DNA of 64,000 nucleotides from Hawksworthiomyces lignivorus (Eukaryota > Ascomycota > Sordariomycetes > Ophiostomatales > Ophiostomataceae). Each line of letters starts with the position of its first letter. The stretch's first letter is position 1. The translations under genes and the position numbers were made by a program. The notes beneath the pieces were generated by a model. That model saw nothing but the letters and a program-made list of their open reading frames with translations. It was not told the DNA's origin and did no database searches. This document shows, one piece after another, positions 49,878 to 62,215 of this stretch. The DNA lies in contig NTMA01000011.1 in assembly GCA_002917075.1 (NCBI GenBank), forward strand, positions 62,001-126,000, read 5' to 3'.

Positions 49878-50679
49878 GCGCTCTATACTTCGACCAACAC
49901 CTTATTCTTTCTGTTTCTCTTTTCCTTGTACTTAATCAGGTCTCAGCTGCTACCGCACAGACACATTTGCTGAACAAAGGAGCACCTGAGGCTACTCCGC
50001 GAGAAAGTTGTCTTAAACAGTGGACAACTTCTCTTCCTGGAGATGAACTCTCTTAGAAGATTGTGCGTTGGATATTACGATGATGATGATGACGATGGCG
50101 ACGCGTGGGGGGATCCGTTGATCGGGTGCATATGTCTTTCCCCGGTATTCTTACTCTTGATACTGTTTTGATTGTTATTTGCATGGTTTACAATATTATA
50201 ACATCGGAGGGCGGAGTTTATAGGGTTTATATACGATGATTTCTCACATAGAGATTTGGTCGATAGTGTCTTTTTATCAACCTATCTTGCATCTCACCTT
50301 TGCGCTTGATTTTATTTTAATCACCGAATTATTAAAAAGATGGTCTATATTTATTTAAAACGAAGGAGATGGATGGGGGTATGAAAGAGCGTGACGTGAA
50401 GTGGGTTTCTCCTATGTTTATCTTGAACTGTACTCATGATGTGAACTCATTTTCGTGCAGTATGTAATAGAATAGACTCGGACAATGTTAGGATAGTTTT
50501 GCATTAACGTAGATATGTATCAAATGAATCTAATGCTTTGTTACAAGATAATTGCAGTTGGATAATATTTAGACATGGGCACTGTATTCCGGGCCTCTTG
50601 AATCCCATAAACCAGGACACCGTTTTTGCTTCCTTGTTTTGCGTTGACCTTTCCCGTCCAATTCGAATTTTGTCTCATT
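49878..50679. other. Convergent intergenic region, no gene seen
   Basis: 3' flanks of the J-protein and UTP13 genes. AT-rich with a short GATGAT run near 50080. No supportable ORF or RNA gene. Confidence 0.6.
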
Positions 50680-53600
50680 TCACTCCACCTCGGCCATAGC
50701 CACATCCTCGATCTCGCCAACCCCTGTCAGCCCCGGCACTTGCAGGGCGTCCATCTCCTGCAGCGTATACTCGACTAGGTAGCTCTCGTCGAGTAGCTCG
50801 GCCATGCGCCGGTAGTGGCGCTCCGTGTACGCCTGCAGGGCGTCCAGCACGCCTTTGATGTTGGTGGCGGGGCCCGTGCCGGTGTTGGCGCTGGGGCCGC
50901 TGGCATCGGTGGCGGCGGCGTCGGCGTCGCCGTGGCGCTTGCGCCGCAGCCGCGCCAGGCCGGCGAGGCGCGCGGCCGGGTAGCTGCGCACGATGGTGGC
51001 CAGCACGCGCTGAGCGACGACGGCGGTGCGGCCGTTGGTGTTCCAGTCGCGGACGCGCAGCAGCAGAGTGTAGAGCTGGTCGTCGGAGAGCTGGCCGAGG
51101 GCGGCGTCGACAGCGCGGCTGGCGGGGCTACCGTCGTCGAGGCCGGCCTGGGACAGCACGGCGAGCAGGCGGCCGGGCTGGTTGAGCTGCAGGGCCAGCA
51201 CGAGGGCCTCGCGGTGGGCGCCGCGGCGCATGTGGTTGGCCAGCTGCTGCTCCTGCTCGACGCGGGCGCGTGCGGACGCCGCGGCGGCAGCCACGGTGGC
51301 GGCCGACGTGTCGCGCCAGAAGGACACGGTGGCGTCGCCGCCGCCCGACACGAGCGTGCGCGTGCCCGTCGCCGCGCTGTTGGCGGCCCGCCGCACGGCT
51401 AGCGCCCACACGCGGTCCTCGTGGTTGTCTAGCGTGCAGGCGGCCTCGCCCGACGCCGCGTCCCAGACCTTGACGAGGCCGTCGCCGCCGGCGCTGGCAA
51501 AGAGAACGGGGCCGGGGCCGCGGCTGCGGGACGAGGCGGCGGCCCCTGCGTTCTGGCGCAAGTCGTCGCCGTCTACGTCCATGTCGTCGTCGTCGCCGGC
51601 TTCGTCGCCGCCGCTCTGCTTGGCTGCCGCCTCGTCCGCGCCGCCGCCCCCCAGCCATGCCACCTTGAGCACGCTGTTGGTGTGCCCCTCAAAGGTGCGC
51701 AGGCAGCTGTAGTCGGCTAGGCTCCACAGCTTGACCGTCTTGTCGCCGCTGCCGGTCAGGACCAGACCGCGGCTGCCGCCCGCCACTGAGCCGTCGTCGC
51801 TCGTCACCGCCGGCGTGTGCGGCGGCGCAAACCGGACCGACCACACGCCGCGGCGATGGCCCCGCAGGATGCCTTGCACCTCGCCCTCGCGCACAGACCA
51901 GATCTTGACGGTGCGGTCCTGCGACGACGACGCAAACAGCTGGCCCGCGGCGTCCACATCCAGCGCGTTGATGTCCTTGTCGTGCGCCTTGCGCGTAAAG
52001 AGCGCTCGCTGCTGCTGGCCCGGCGTCAGCGCCTGTCGCGGCACGTCCCAGCGCTTGACCGTCAGGTCCTGGGAGCCCGTCACGACGAACGCGGGCGGGT
52101 GGTTCAGCGGGTCGCGAAAGGCCGGCGAGTCCTCCGGTGGGATCGTCTTTGGCAGCGCCACGGCACCAACAGATTCGGCGTGGCCAGCGAACAAGGCGTA
52201 GCAGCTGTACTCTTTGTTGCCGCCGGCCCTCGCCTGCTCATCCACGCGCCAGAGGCGAGCGGTGTTGTCCTTGGCGCCGGTGGCGATCCAGTGGCCAGAC
52301 CAGTCGACGTCCAGCGTGATGACGAGGTCGTCATGGCCCTTGAGCAGGGCAACGTCCTGCCCAAAGTAGGCGGCATTTTCCGAGGACGAAGAAGGCGTGT
52401 CGGGCACGGCAACGATCCGCACGTCTTCGGAATTCGTGGCCAAGGCTAAGAGCGACTGGTCTGGCAGCAGGAATGCGAGGTCGATGACATCGTCGTGCGT
52501 TCCCGAGATTCGCCGAGACGGCTGCAGTGGAGGCAGGAGACTGGGTTTTCCGCTGGCTCCCTTTGTGAATCCTGCCAATAGCTCGCTAACAGGCGGAACT
52601 GGATAGAGCGCCAGCGTGTGATCCATCTGAATGCATAAGAGAGCGGACTGATCGGGCCGATACAGCACCGCTATGATCGATTCCTCTTCTGACCGTGCCT
52701 GCTGTTCTGCTGTGATCTCCTGCCCTGTCCGTGTTTCCCACAGACGAACGCAGCCATTCTCGCCTGCCGAATAGGTCACGTCCCCACCATCTTCGTTATT
52801 GTCGCCGCCGCTGCGCAGAAATCCAGCTGCCTCGATCAGCTCAAAGGTTGGGATCAGGCGGCGGGTTGTCCAGGTCGCGGCGTCCCACCAGACAATGGTC
52901 TTGTCCCGGCCGGCCGTGACGAAGGTATTCTGTGCTGCGGAGTAGTCGATCGCCTGCACATCTGACACGTGCGCATCTAGGTTTGCCACGACAGCGCGCT
53001 TGTGCAGGTCCCATACGCGCACTTTGCCGTCCTGGCTTCCGGATGCCAGGCGGAACCGAGTAGATGCGGAATCCGCTGCTGTCCCGTTGGCTTGGCCGTT
53101 CGCGGTCGTTTCGCCCGTGCTAGTGCTGTTCTTCTTCTTCTTCTTCTTGCTGTCTTTACCCTTTGCTGCCTCTGCGGCGGCCTCTGCGCCGCCGGTTGCT
53201 GCCACCTCAAAGAAGTGCAACGCTGAGACGAGAACACTTGGACCCCGGAATGTATGTGTCACAAACCCGCCACGGATGTCCCATACTTTGATGTTTCCAT
53301 CGGCAGCACCCGTAGCCAGGAGCGTGCTCGTCCGGTCTACAGCAAGGACGACAGCGGGAGTAGCATGTGGTTTGAGAGTCCGCAGGAGGGTCGTCTCTAC
53401 TGCGTCTAAGTCCTCTGAGACCTGTAGAGCGTAGATTCGCATAGACAGAGATCGCGAACACACTATAAGATGGGAGGCGGATGGTGTTACTGGAAGAAGA
53501 AATGTTAGTTTCGAGGTTTCCCGGCTGGGTGGACGAAGAAGTTTGGTGAAGCAGAGGAGAGAATGAAGGGGAGCTAACATATTAAGGTAGAGATGGGTTC

Positions 53601-53861
53601 GCCGTCCTAAGCATTGAAAAACGAGTCAGTAACAGGAAACCACAAGTCCATCTTCTCAATCGCAGAATAAGTGGTTGTACGAACACCCTCGATCTTTGCA
53701 AATAGCTTGCCTGTCTCCAGGTCCGTCAGAACAGCATCCTCGCCCAGAGTGGTCGCAAGAATTCTCGAGCCATTGTCTAATGCGACGGAGCCGCCTGTGT
53801 ATATTGGCCGAATGACCTGGTCGATCTCAAAAGTCGTCTTGTATGCGATTTTGGTCGCCAT
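50680..53861 (-). CDS. UTP13: U3 snoRNP / SSU processome WD40 protein UTP13 (TBL3)
   Basis: Nucleolar scaffold of the UTPB subcomplex, required for 18S rRNA processing. Exons are 53861-53685, 53606-53579 and 53489-50680 (1004 residues). The first intron has donor GTTCGT and branch TACTGAC; the second has donor GTTAGC and branch CTAAC. The joined N-terminus reads AKIEG-DGEPISTLIL-TPSASHLIVCSRS, as expected for the family. Twelve or more WD repeats forming two propellers follow (e.g. IKVWDIRGG, VRVWDLHKR, ARLWRVDEQ, VKIWSVREG, VKLWSLADY). The helical Utp13 C-terminal domain comes last (about 850-1000, including YTERHYRRMAELLDESYLVEY). Length exceeds yeast (817) because of Lys-rich (KDSKKKKKK) and acidic inserts and a spacer near 940. 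It is divergent from the membrane-protein gene. Confidence 0.94.
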
Positions 53862-54249
53862 GGTTACTGCAAACTGTATGAGAAGCAGTCCAAGAAGAGT
53901 GAGGGCCGGAAGACTTCTCTCTCTGAATCATTGAGGAAGGCTTTCTTTCTTCTTCTTTTTTTTTTTTTTTTAATTATTTTATTTTCTGCTATCAACTTTT
54001 TTTTTTGATAAGAAATAAAGTTATCTTAGCGCCAAAATCTGAATAATTTGTCACATGATACATATTCGATTATGTAATTTAGCAAGGCTCTGGATGAGCC
54101 GCTGATATCCCCAACCAAGAACGCCCCATTTTACAGTCTAAGGCGTCTCTTCAGCCTCTAAGTTTGGTGACATAGCTCACACGCTCCGCTGTTTTCATAA
54201 CCACAGCCCGCGCTGCAGACAATTATGTGAAGTGTGCAAGGCCTGAATC
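53862..54249. promoter_or_regulatory. Divergent promoter region, UTP13 / membrane-protein gene
   Basis: 388 bp between divergent starts, with a T16 tract near 53956-53971 and AT-rich sequence. No other element was recognised. Confidence 0.5.
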
Positions 54250-56391
54250 ATGACCAGGCTTGGCCCGTTAACGTCTCAGGCGTTGGTAAGTACTGTCTAT
54301 CCTCAGCCTCCTGGTGCCATCTGTTTTCTACTTCCTGCAACAGAGCTGACTTGTGTGCCTTTCCTCTCCAGGGCCGCTCCCCTTTCGATATTGTCGTAGG
54401 TGGTGAAGGCGAAGCGGATCCGCACGCGCCTAAACAAGAATACGATAGCCACGGCCGACCTGTAAATGCGGAGACGAAGCGGATCAACCGTGATATTGTC
54501 CGGTCGCACAATGAGGTGATGCACGTTATTGGCGTCGCGGAGCCTGACAGCGGCTTCTTGGCTGCGGACGCCGAGGCGGAGAGGCGCATGATCCAGCAAC
54601 ACTACGAAGACCAAATCGGACGACAGTTGACAAGTTTTGGCCGCATGCTGGGCATTGCGGGCGTCTGGGGTGTAAACGCCATGCGCCAAAGAATTCTGGT
54701 ACTGTCCCCGCAGGGAGATGGAAGTCATGTGCCGCGCTCTGCTCGATTATTTCGGATGGCTAATGCTGGGTAGCTCTATCGTCAATATTCGGAAATTCCA
54801 TTCCAGGACCTCTTTCGTTATGAGTTCAGTAGACGACCTCTGCTGAGTGTTGTTACAACGGGGCTTCCTGTTTTTGTGACAAGTCATACCCTTCGCCAGG
54901 CATCGTCGTCTCTTGAAGACATAAGAGGCAGTTTCTGGTCAGCTAAATACCTTCTCTTCCATTCCTTCAGAGCCCCTCTTTTCTGCCTTATTCGGCTCGG
55001 CACGTTGGTTGCTGACATTTCACCCAAGGAAACGCTCTGCGATCCAGTTCGTGCGGCTGCACCTGCAAATCTTTTTGTGCCTGCAGCGCATGGAGATTAT
55101 CCCGGCCTATCCCTGGTTTCCAGGGCTCTTGTACTTTATACCATTTTCTAGCCAGTCGCCGATTAGATGTCCGCCGCCACTCCCGGCGTCACTCACGGTC
55201 CGGTCCGTGGCCCAGTGGCTGGGCATGGCCGTGCTCAATTTTGCACCCGTTGCAGCGTTCTATGGCTACACAAAGCTGTGGGCGTATGTGACACACTACA
55301 TGTACAGCGCGATTTTCGCGTGGCTGCCGAACCCCACAAACAGCCGCTGGCACCGGATCACTACCCACGAGCAGCTTCCAATGAGCGCGCGGCGCAGGGC
55401 GAGTTTCTCGCCAAACGATCAGACGGCGCCCCCGCCGCCTCCACCCCCACCGCTCTCGCCAGTCCAGGAACAGCAGCCTCGGTTGGAACAGCAATCGTCG
55501 AGCGGCATCGACGATAGTCGTCGCAACGCGCTTGATATTGCGAGCGCGCCGGTCGACGCAGACCTGAGCCAACCTGCCGCTGCCGCTGCCGCAGCGGCAG
55601 TCGATGTCGCCGAAGGAACAATGGCGACTTCTCCCTCAGAGACACGCCCGTCACAACAGCGTCCGCAGCTGCCGCCGCCGATGCTGCCACCGCCGCCGCC
55701 ACCCCCGCCACCGCCGCCGCCGTCAGCCCCACCAGGCTCACCAACGACACTCCGCCGGCACAATACCTTTTCCAGCCGCGAGGGTGACGAAGGCTACGTC
55801 AGCGAGGAGGAGGAGTTTGAGCTGAGCGCCACGCTAATCAGCTTCGACGTAGAGGCGGCAGACGCCAGCGACTCGCTGCCCAATGCGTGGTCGGCCGAGC
55901 TGCGGCAGAGCACGAGCACCACCGGCTACGAGGGCGGCGGCGGCGGCGGCGTGATCGACTACAACGAGGGCATCTACTACGAGAGCACGGGCGGCCCCGT
56001 CTACGCGGACAATATGCTGACGCGGCTGCCGGCGATCATCGCGACCGACGTCGTGACGGTGGTGGCGGCGTCGGCGGCCATCGCGCCCTACGAGGCGTTT
56101 GTCATCCGGCTGGTCGCGCGCGCCTACCGCCAGCGCCACGGCCTGCCCGTGCGCGACCTCTACGGGCTGAACGTGCTGTCGCTGGGGCCCGGCCGCAGCC
56201 TGTCGTGGACGTCGCTGACCAACTTCCTCGGCGTCGGCCTGGCGCACCTGCTGATCGAGACGACCTGCTGGCTCGTCGCCACCGGCCTGGCCGCGCTCTA
56301 CCGAGACAGCGAGCCCGGCTGGAGCTTTTTCCGAGTCGTCAAGGAGAAGCTAGGGCTCGGTGACAAGAAGGAAAAGAAGCGAGCCGAATGA
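54250..56391 (+). CDS. Predicted multi-pass membrane protein with poly-proline segments, function unknown
   Basis: Four proposed exons: 54250-54285, 54372-54698, 54774-54937 and 55029-56391 (629 residues). Introns have GTAAGT, GTACTG and GTCAGC donors with CTAAT or GCTGAC branches, and phases agree throughout. The N-terminal part (GRSPFDIVVGGEG, PHAPKQEYDSHGRPVN, RDIVRSHNEVMHVIGVAEP) looks well conserved and soluble. Hydrophobic segments follow near LLSVVTTGLPVFVTS and in AQWLGMAVLNFAPVAAFYGYTKLW. A disordered middle contains two poly-Pro runs and an Ala run. Two further membrane segments lie near the C-terminus (IIATDVVTVVAASAAIAPYEAFVI and GVGLAHLLIETTCWLVATGLAAL), with a Lys-rich tail. I believe similar unnamed proteins exist in other filamentous ascomycetes, but I cannot assign a function or organelle. 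Confidence 0.72.
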
Positions 56392-56656
56392 TCGGCTCAA
56401 AGGAGGGGGGGGGGTTCTTTGCACGCCTATGTTGTCCTGCAGATAACGGAAGGCCCTTTGTATACTAAGACATAACATATTCTGGGATTTTGGGTGGTAT
56501 TTATGGAGGCATGCATAAACAGAGGGAAGTCTCACGTCACTTTCATGTAAGAAGAAATTTGGCATCTGAATCGCGATAAACAATTGCAAAAAAGAGGTAT
56601 CATAAATTCGTACACATGTACTGCTATTTCCAGCTGATGGCCAGCGCGTCTGTCCC

Positions 56657-57134
56657 TCAAGCGCGCTGCTTGCCTTTCTTCACGCGCTCTGCCTTTAGCT
56701 CGTCAACTAGCTCCTTGAGAATATCGTGCAAGTCTTCGTTCCGCCGAGCCAGCAGCAGCACGTCGTCTGTGGTGATGGTCGAGCGACCGGCATGCCGGCT
56801 GAAGCTCTCCAGGTCCAATGCGACAGATTCTTGACACATGAGCAAAATAAACTATGCCCTGAGACACGGAGGGAAAAAATTAAGAAAAAAAAAATAGGGT
56901 AAGTAACAGCGGCATACCAATCTGCGTCCACACCATGTCTGCCAGGGCGCCGATAAACTGCGGCGTGGCGTTGCGGTTCTGCTTAATGGACTCCTGGTCG
57001 ACCATTTCACTGACGGCCGCCCAGAGGGCGGACTTGAGCTGGAGCACGTCAGAAGGAAGCACAATGGAATCGAATGAAAATCAGTGCATAATTGAGTGAA
57101 ATAGAAAGCCTACCTCTTGCTCGTCTTGGCTCAT
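56657..57134 (-). CDS. MHF1: Histone-fold protein CENP-S / MHF1
   Basis: CENP-S pairs with CENP-X (MHF2). The pair works in the constitutive kinetochore and, with FANCM/Mph1-type helicases, in DNA repair at stalled forks. Exons are 57134-57114, 57038-56918 and 56829-56657 (104 residues). Introns have GTAGGC and GTATGC donors. The histone fold is recognisable: LKSALWAAVSEMVDQES (helix 1), TPQFIGALADMVWTQIES (helix 2), LDLESFSRHAGRSTITTDDVLLLARRNEDL (helix 2 end to helix 3). A C-terminal helix ends in basic residues (KKGKQRA). The size is as expected for fungi (about 90-120). A poly(A)-rich stretch near 56886 falls in the second intron. It is divergent from PGA2. Confidence 0.93.
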
Positions 57135-57705
57135 TTTGTCGGTGCGATCAACAGCTGTGGAAGCATCTACATACAGTGTTGGGTGGACGCGAAGAAAGAC
57201 GCGGCGGCTCTAATAGCGGGCAAGGCAACACGCGCTAGGCTAGCCTTGTAGGAGGAGCCGCGTAAAATACCACTCAAAACTGCCTCTTTGGTAATGCCGA
57301 TTTTCCCTTTTTAGTGGCAATTCCACCGGCCGGCGCACCCGAAGACGTCAAAACTTTTCTTGCATAGTTACGACTTTAGTCGCAGATGCGATGAATAATT
57401 CGCCAATTGAGAAAATTTTGGGTCCGTCGCGAAATCCCGCGAAGAGCATAGACTGAGCACAATTCCTTTCTCTACTGCTCTTTTTTCTCTCTTCTCTCAT
57501 CTTGCTTCTCTTCGTTCGCAAAGTCGTCTGCGTTTTTTGATCGAATCACTAGGCTCAGCAGGTCCCCACTGGTGTACGTTACTGCCGCTACATCTACGAA
57601 ACGAACAGCAACCGCACGCGCCTGGGCTATCGCAGCTCTACCTATCTACTCTCCCCCTATCTTTCTCTGCCTCTCTCTTGCTGCAGGCCCTTGTCAATCT
57701 CTACA
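57135..57705. promoter_or_regulatory. Divergent promoter region, MHF1 / PGA2
   Basis: 571 bp between divergent starts. The PGA2-proximal 250 bp are CT-rich, a typical fungal leader. No specific factor site was recognised. Confidence 0.5.
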
Positions 57706-58185
57706 ATGGGTCTCTCCGAGCTCGCCGCCACTATCGGCAACCGCTTCTCCGAGAATCTCTTCACCTCCTTCGCCAACCTCACCCCCCAGCAGTGGATCCG
57801 CCTCATCGCCGTCGTCGGCGCCTACTTGCTGGTGCGGCCCTACATCATCAAGCTCGGCAGCCGCGTGCAGATGAAGCAGCACGAGGCCGAGGAGAAGGCC
57901 GCTGCTGAGGAGGCCGCCGCCCGCGCCGCCGGTAAGCGCGCGCCCCTGTCGGCGAACGACCTGCGGGGCGGCCCGGCGACGCAGAAGGTGACGATCCCGG
58001 CCGACAGCGACGACAGCGAAGACGAGACCGCCGCCGGCGCGAGCACGGCAGCTGACTGGGGCAAGAAGGCCCGCCGCCGGCAGCGCAAGCTGATGCGGAC
58101 GATGCTGGCGGCGCACGAGCAGCAGCTGGCGGACGCGCAGGCGGACGAGGAGGACAAGGACATCCAGGAGTTTCTGACGGACTAG
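57706..58185 (+). CDS. PGA2: PGA2-like protein of the secretory pathway
   Basis: Small ER/nuclear-envelope membrane protein. In yeast Pga2 is essential and affects maturation of Gas1 and alkaline phosphatase, so a role in protein trafficking is inferred. Single exon, 159 residues. The start at 57706 lies in a CT-rich leader with CACA-ATG context. One membrane segment spans about 30-50 (WIRLIAVVGAYLLVRPYIIKLG). It is followed by an Ala/Glu/Lys-rich coiled-coil stretch (MKQHEAEEKAAAEEAAARAA). The C-terminus has the pattern WGKKARRRQRKLM ... ADEEDKDIQEFLTD, which I take as the family mark. Length and order agree with fungal Pga2 proteins. Confidence 0.85.
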   Translation: MGLSELAATIGNRFSENLFTSFANLTPQQWIRLIAVVGAYLLVRPYIIKLGSRVQMKQHEAEEKAAAEEAAARAAGKRAPLSANDLRGGPATQKVTIPADSDDSEDETAAGASTAADWGKKARRRQRKLMRTMLAAHEQQLADAQADEEDKDIQEFLTD

Positions 58186-61100
58186 GACAAATTTAGAGGG
58201 CGGTTTGCAAACAAAGGGGCGTATAGGTTTTTTGCACAGGGGCTACACAGACTCGGTTTACATAGACTGCCAGAACAAGAATGGACTGCCTCAGGTGTAT
58301 TTCGAGGGCCGTTTTTTTCGTTTGTTTTTCATAGATGGAATAGACCAATGCATGAAGCGTATTTTTCCTTATTTTGTCTAGCCCTCAGTCGCCCTTTCGG
58401 CGAACATCAACACGTCATCGCACGCCGACCGGCTCGCTCAGCTCAAAAATACCGGCGGGCCAGACGGCTTGGCGACCAGGAGCCTAGCGCCTGAGACGAA
58501 ATTACGCATAGAGGTAAGCAGTGCGAAAAAAGGAGCTGCTGCTGCTCTGCATCGATTTGCAACACGTGTACGGCGCAGTCCGCGGAGCTGCAGTGACGTT
58601 CCTCGTCAGCCGGAAAGAGGGCGAGGCTGCAAGGCAGAGGATGTAGACATATCTAAGCCACTACGCTCACCGCCGAGAAGGAAGCTAAACAGCTCCGAAT
58701 CAGCTTGGCAAATAATGACGGAATACACCTCGTCTAGAAATGCTCGCCCTGTTACTGACAAATACCCACACCCTAAGATCATCCCATCTGCGGCTTATGT
58801 GCAGCACCTGCGACGACGAGGCTCTGCGCTGATCAAGAAAAGGGAGATTGTGCACTTCCTACACAGACCGCCAAGTTCGTCGAACATCAGACGGGATAAG
58901 TCGGTAAGTACAAGGTTGGATATGATAGCAGAACTCACACAGCAGCAGATATTCTCTCTCTCTCTTAGTGCCGCCCAGCTCCTTAGCCTCATTTCCGACA
59001 ATGCCTCGCCAGGCTGCCTAGACCTCGTCCTCGTCGGGTAAAATTTAAGCCTCACATGCTTCATAGGTGGCCTGAATCCTAATTAATAAATCAAGTCTTT
59101 TGTAATGCGGATTAAATATGTCTCGTGCACATCCTGTTGCCTAAGAGCTGAACTATTTCGATACATAAACAAGCTCGCCTTCGCTTTTATTCACAACCCA
59201 GTACATACTTGGTAAATTTCCTAGGCCACCGCCAGTAACATAAGCTTTGGACTGTGTCCTGCTCACCCTCCAATATGTCGAGACTCGGACATCCTTCTTA
59301 GCTCGCCTTTCTGTTTCTGCGCCCTGTGTAAAGACAACGGGGTGCGTAGCTGTACATTCCCTGACAGACAATCGTATCTCAAACGGAAATATCTCACATT
59401 TGCCCGATAGCAGAGCAGAGTGACAGAACCACAAAACAATAGAGATTGTAGCACCAGGCCAGGCATCATCCCGTCACGAATCTCTACGTGGCCGTAAGCG
59501 TGAATATCCATTCTGTACCACACAAAACGAACTAATTGAAGCCTGCTCGGCTGTTGAGTCACACTATATTGTGGCGGCATACGAAGAAATGATAGACAGA
59601 GGTTCAACTGTACTGCTATGTCACTTGAAGAAAAGTGGCTTCATCAGAATGACAGAACTTCATAGTAAAGAGAGCGAGTGACCTTCCAAGTGCGATGCTA
59701 CTTGCGGCGCCTCGACGGTGACACGGGGAAAGGCGGCGCCGAACAAAGGCCGTCTGACGTGAATGATAAACCCGATTTTCTCATTGACCGCCGCCCTGCA
59801 GAACATGTTGGAACCAGTTTCATCTACCTCTTTGTGTGCCGCCATTATGACAACTGCAAGGCTAGGATCACAACGTCTTCGTATAGGTTTAGAGTATGGT
59901 AGAGAACTAACATTCAATATTCCCCAGAGACATGTAGTTGAAACATCTGCATTTGACGTGCTTGTTTTCAGCACTTTGCGAGCGAGGACGTCTGCCCACA
60001 TAAACTGCATTTTCGCATATTACAGTGCTGTTTAGATGACATCGGGGCTCCACACTATTGAAATTGAAAGAGATGAATGGGAATAGTTCCAAAAGGAGTA
60101 CTTTCTGCACTTTCATCGAGTACCACTTGATAAGCAAAGTGCATCTCGTCTCCCTAGGAAAATAACAAATAAGGCTGATACTGACTCAATACCAAATGCA
60201 ACGTCTCGCCTCTTACATATACAGCCTACCAATAGCAGTTATAGAAAAGAACCTGTTTGAATTTTTTGCTGCATTGCCCAGCTTCAAATCCCACCGCCTT
60301 TTCTTAGCTGGCAGCGGCAGTTGGCAGGCTGTGGGAACTCGAGTCGCTGGCCTCACGAAAGCTGGAAAACGCCAGACTTTGGCGGCCATGTAGACCGACA
60401 GTTGGGCTCATGTTGACGATTAAGGAGGCGATCAAGCAGGCAGTGCTGGGCACGACGAGAGTCGCGATAGGAGGAGGCAAAAAAAAAGGAAAAGCACGAA
60501 TGCTAGAGAAGAGTTAATGGGGGTTTCAACAAGGCAGTATTGCAGCAAAACAGCTTTTGGAGAAACGAATAGAAGAGTCTTGAACGCGTGGTTCTACTTC
60601 TAGATCATGTTTTTGCGCAAGAGGCCACTTCGCATCATGCATGCTAACCGACATCCATTGGTGCAGAGCGCAAACAGCTTGCATGAAGCAGGGTCACAGC
60701 GAAGCAGAGGGCAAATCGATGTCGACCGACAACTGACCTCGGAAAGCCAATATTCTCCATTCCCCGTCCTTTTACACATTTTTCAGCAACACTGCTGCAG
60801 AATTCCAACCCCCGACCGGTATATTGCTGAGCACAACAAGGGTATGCGCATCAGCTGAATCCTTTGAGCAGATATTTGGTAGCCTGGTGCTTGGTTCCAG
60901 CGCCTTTTACTTTCCAGGACAACTCCCTAATGCGGGATAGATGAACAAATGCAAAATGTAAAAAAGAGAGCATGTTTGACAGGTGCATATACCGAGGTGC
61001 TGGTGACCTCGACTGAGATTGTACATGCAGCACAGAAAACCCGACTGCCTCGTACAGTGCCGTCGACTTATGGCAATCGATTTCGACACAGGCCTGCGAG

Positions 61101-62215
61101 CTGCGAATAGAATGGGCGTCAGCGAAGAAAGCTGGCAGAGGCGAGGATCGAAGCCACGATAGGCAGGGGACAGAGGCCTGTGGTGCAAGCGTCTGGGCTG
61201 TTCGCATGGACCATGGCTTCAGCACAAAAGGCTGTCCACTACCCAACCAGCTTGGCACACTGCACCACGGACAATCGTTGCCTAACGTTGGTGCTGCAGA
61301 GGGCGTTCCGTCTTATGCGGAGCGACCAGAGCCACCAACGGAATTAGAGAGTTGCGGAGCGACGACAGAAGCACCTATTTCGTATGTCTGCAGAGCTGCG
61401 GATACGAGTGGGAGGGCACACCCTCCTCTAGTCTCTCGCTACGTCCAGAGGAATGCTCCGTACCGCGTATGTATGTCATATTTACCTCTCCCCACTGTGG
61501 CTTCTGTGCGACTACGGATTGGACCCCTGTCCTTCTCCACCCTTCCCGCCACTCTCTCGTCTGAGCCTCTGCGTCTAAAGCAAGCAAAAGACGTCGAAGA
61601 ATTCTCGATACCTGATTTGTTTTATTATGCCCTGCAACCTTCCAGGCTTGGCTCGGCTGGCCGTATCTGGACCTGCTGGCCTGGCTCGGGGAGTCCGCCT
61701 TGATTCCTCCCCTCTTCCCCTCCCCTCCTCCACTTCCTCTGCGCATTAACCCACTGCACTGCTTCTGAAATGCTTCTATGACATTTTTCTTTTTCTGTGA
61801 TCCACTCCCTCGCTTCTCTTCGGACAAAGGCTGAGCACTTTCATTTGTTTCCGGCATTCTTTGTTATTTCCTGCTCAGTTTGTTTCGTCTTTAGCTTGCT
61901 CTTTGAACCATTTGCACAGTTGGTTGACCGTTCTCAGGACGGGCCATTCGCGTTCCTTTGTTGTTCGCGCCAAACTCTCCTACTGCTTCGAATTGCGCCG
62001 CTTTTCGCCTCTGGCTGTTGTGCTAACAGCTTCGGTGCTGCGAAGCGCATGGGAAGGTGCTGTAGCTAGCGCGTCTCGACGGAGCTCAAATCCGCGCAGA
62101 TTCAAAAACACGCTGCTTGAGTCTACTGCTGTGAAGAACTGCGCTTTTCATTATGCGAACAATGCGCCCTTCTACGACTCTATGAACCGCGTACGGAAAC
62201 TTCGAGAAATCAAGA
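58186..62215. other. Long intergenic region with a possible spliced transcript
   Basis: About 4 kb without a confident gene. Only 58382-59041 shows exon/intron-like structure. The remainder (59042-61700) has short, non-matching ORFs. The segment 61700-62215 is pyrimidine-rich and probably the leader of the gene starting at 62216. Confidence 0.5.
58382..59041 (+). other. Possible spliced gene or non-coding transcript
   Basis: A 190-codon ORF spans 58469-59041 and contains what look like splice signals. There is an acceptor at 58380-58381 (TTTTGTCTAG), a GTAAGC donor at 58514, a GTAAGT donor at 58904 and a CT-repeat acceptor ending at 58968 (65-bp intron). If the last intron is removed, the frame ends six codons into the following exon. 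If retained, it reads to the stop at 59041. I recognise no domain. A small lineage-specific protein or a long non-coding RNA are both possible, and no start codon can be chosen with confidence. Confidence 0.22.

Noticed and set aside
50815..52449. Several long plus-strand ORFs opposite UTP13
   Set aside because: Antisense shadows of GC-rich WD40 exons, with Arg/Ala/Ser-rich products only.
53490..53580. ATG at 53580 as the start of UTP13
   Set aside because: This frame reads through what has a CTAAC branch and CCAG acceptor of an intron. Starting at 53861 with two short introns restores the conserved N-terminus.
61206..61857. Overlapping 165- and 160-codon ORFs upstream of the last gene
   Set aside because: They overlap on opposite strands, have no family resemblance, and sit in what is probably promoter or leader DNA.
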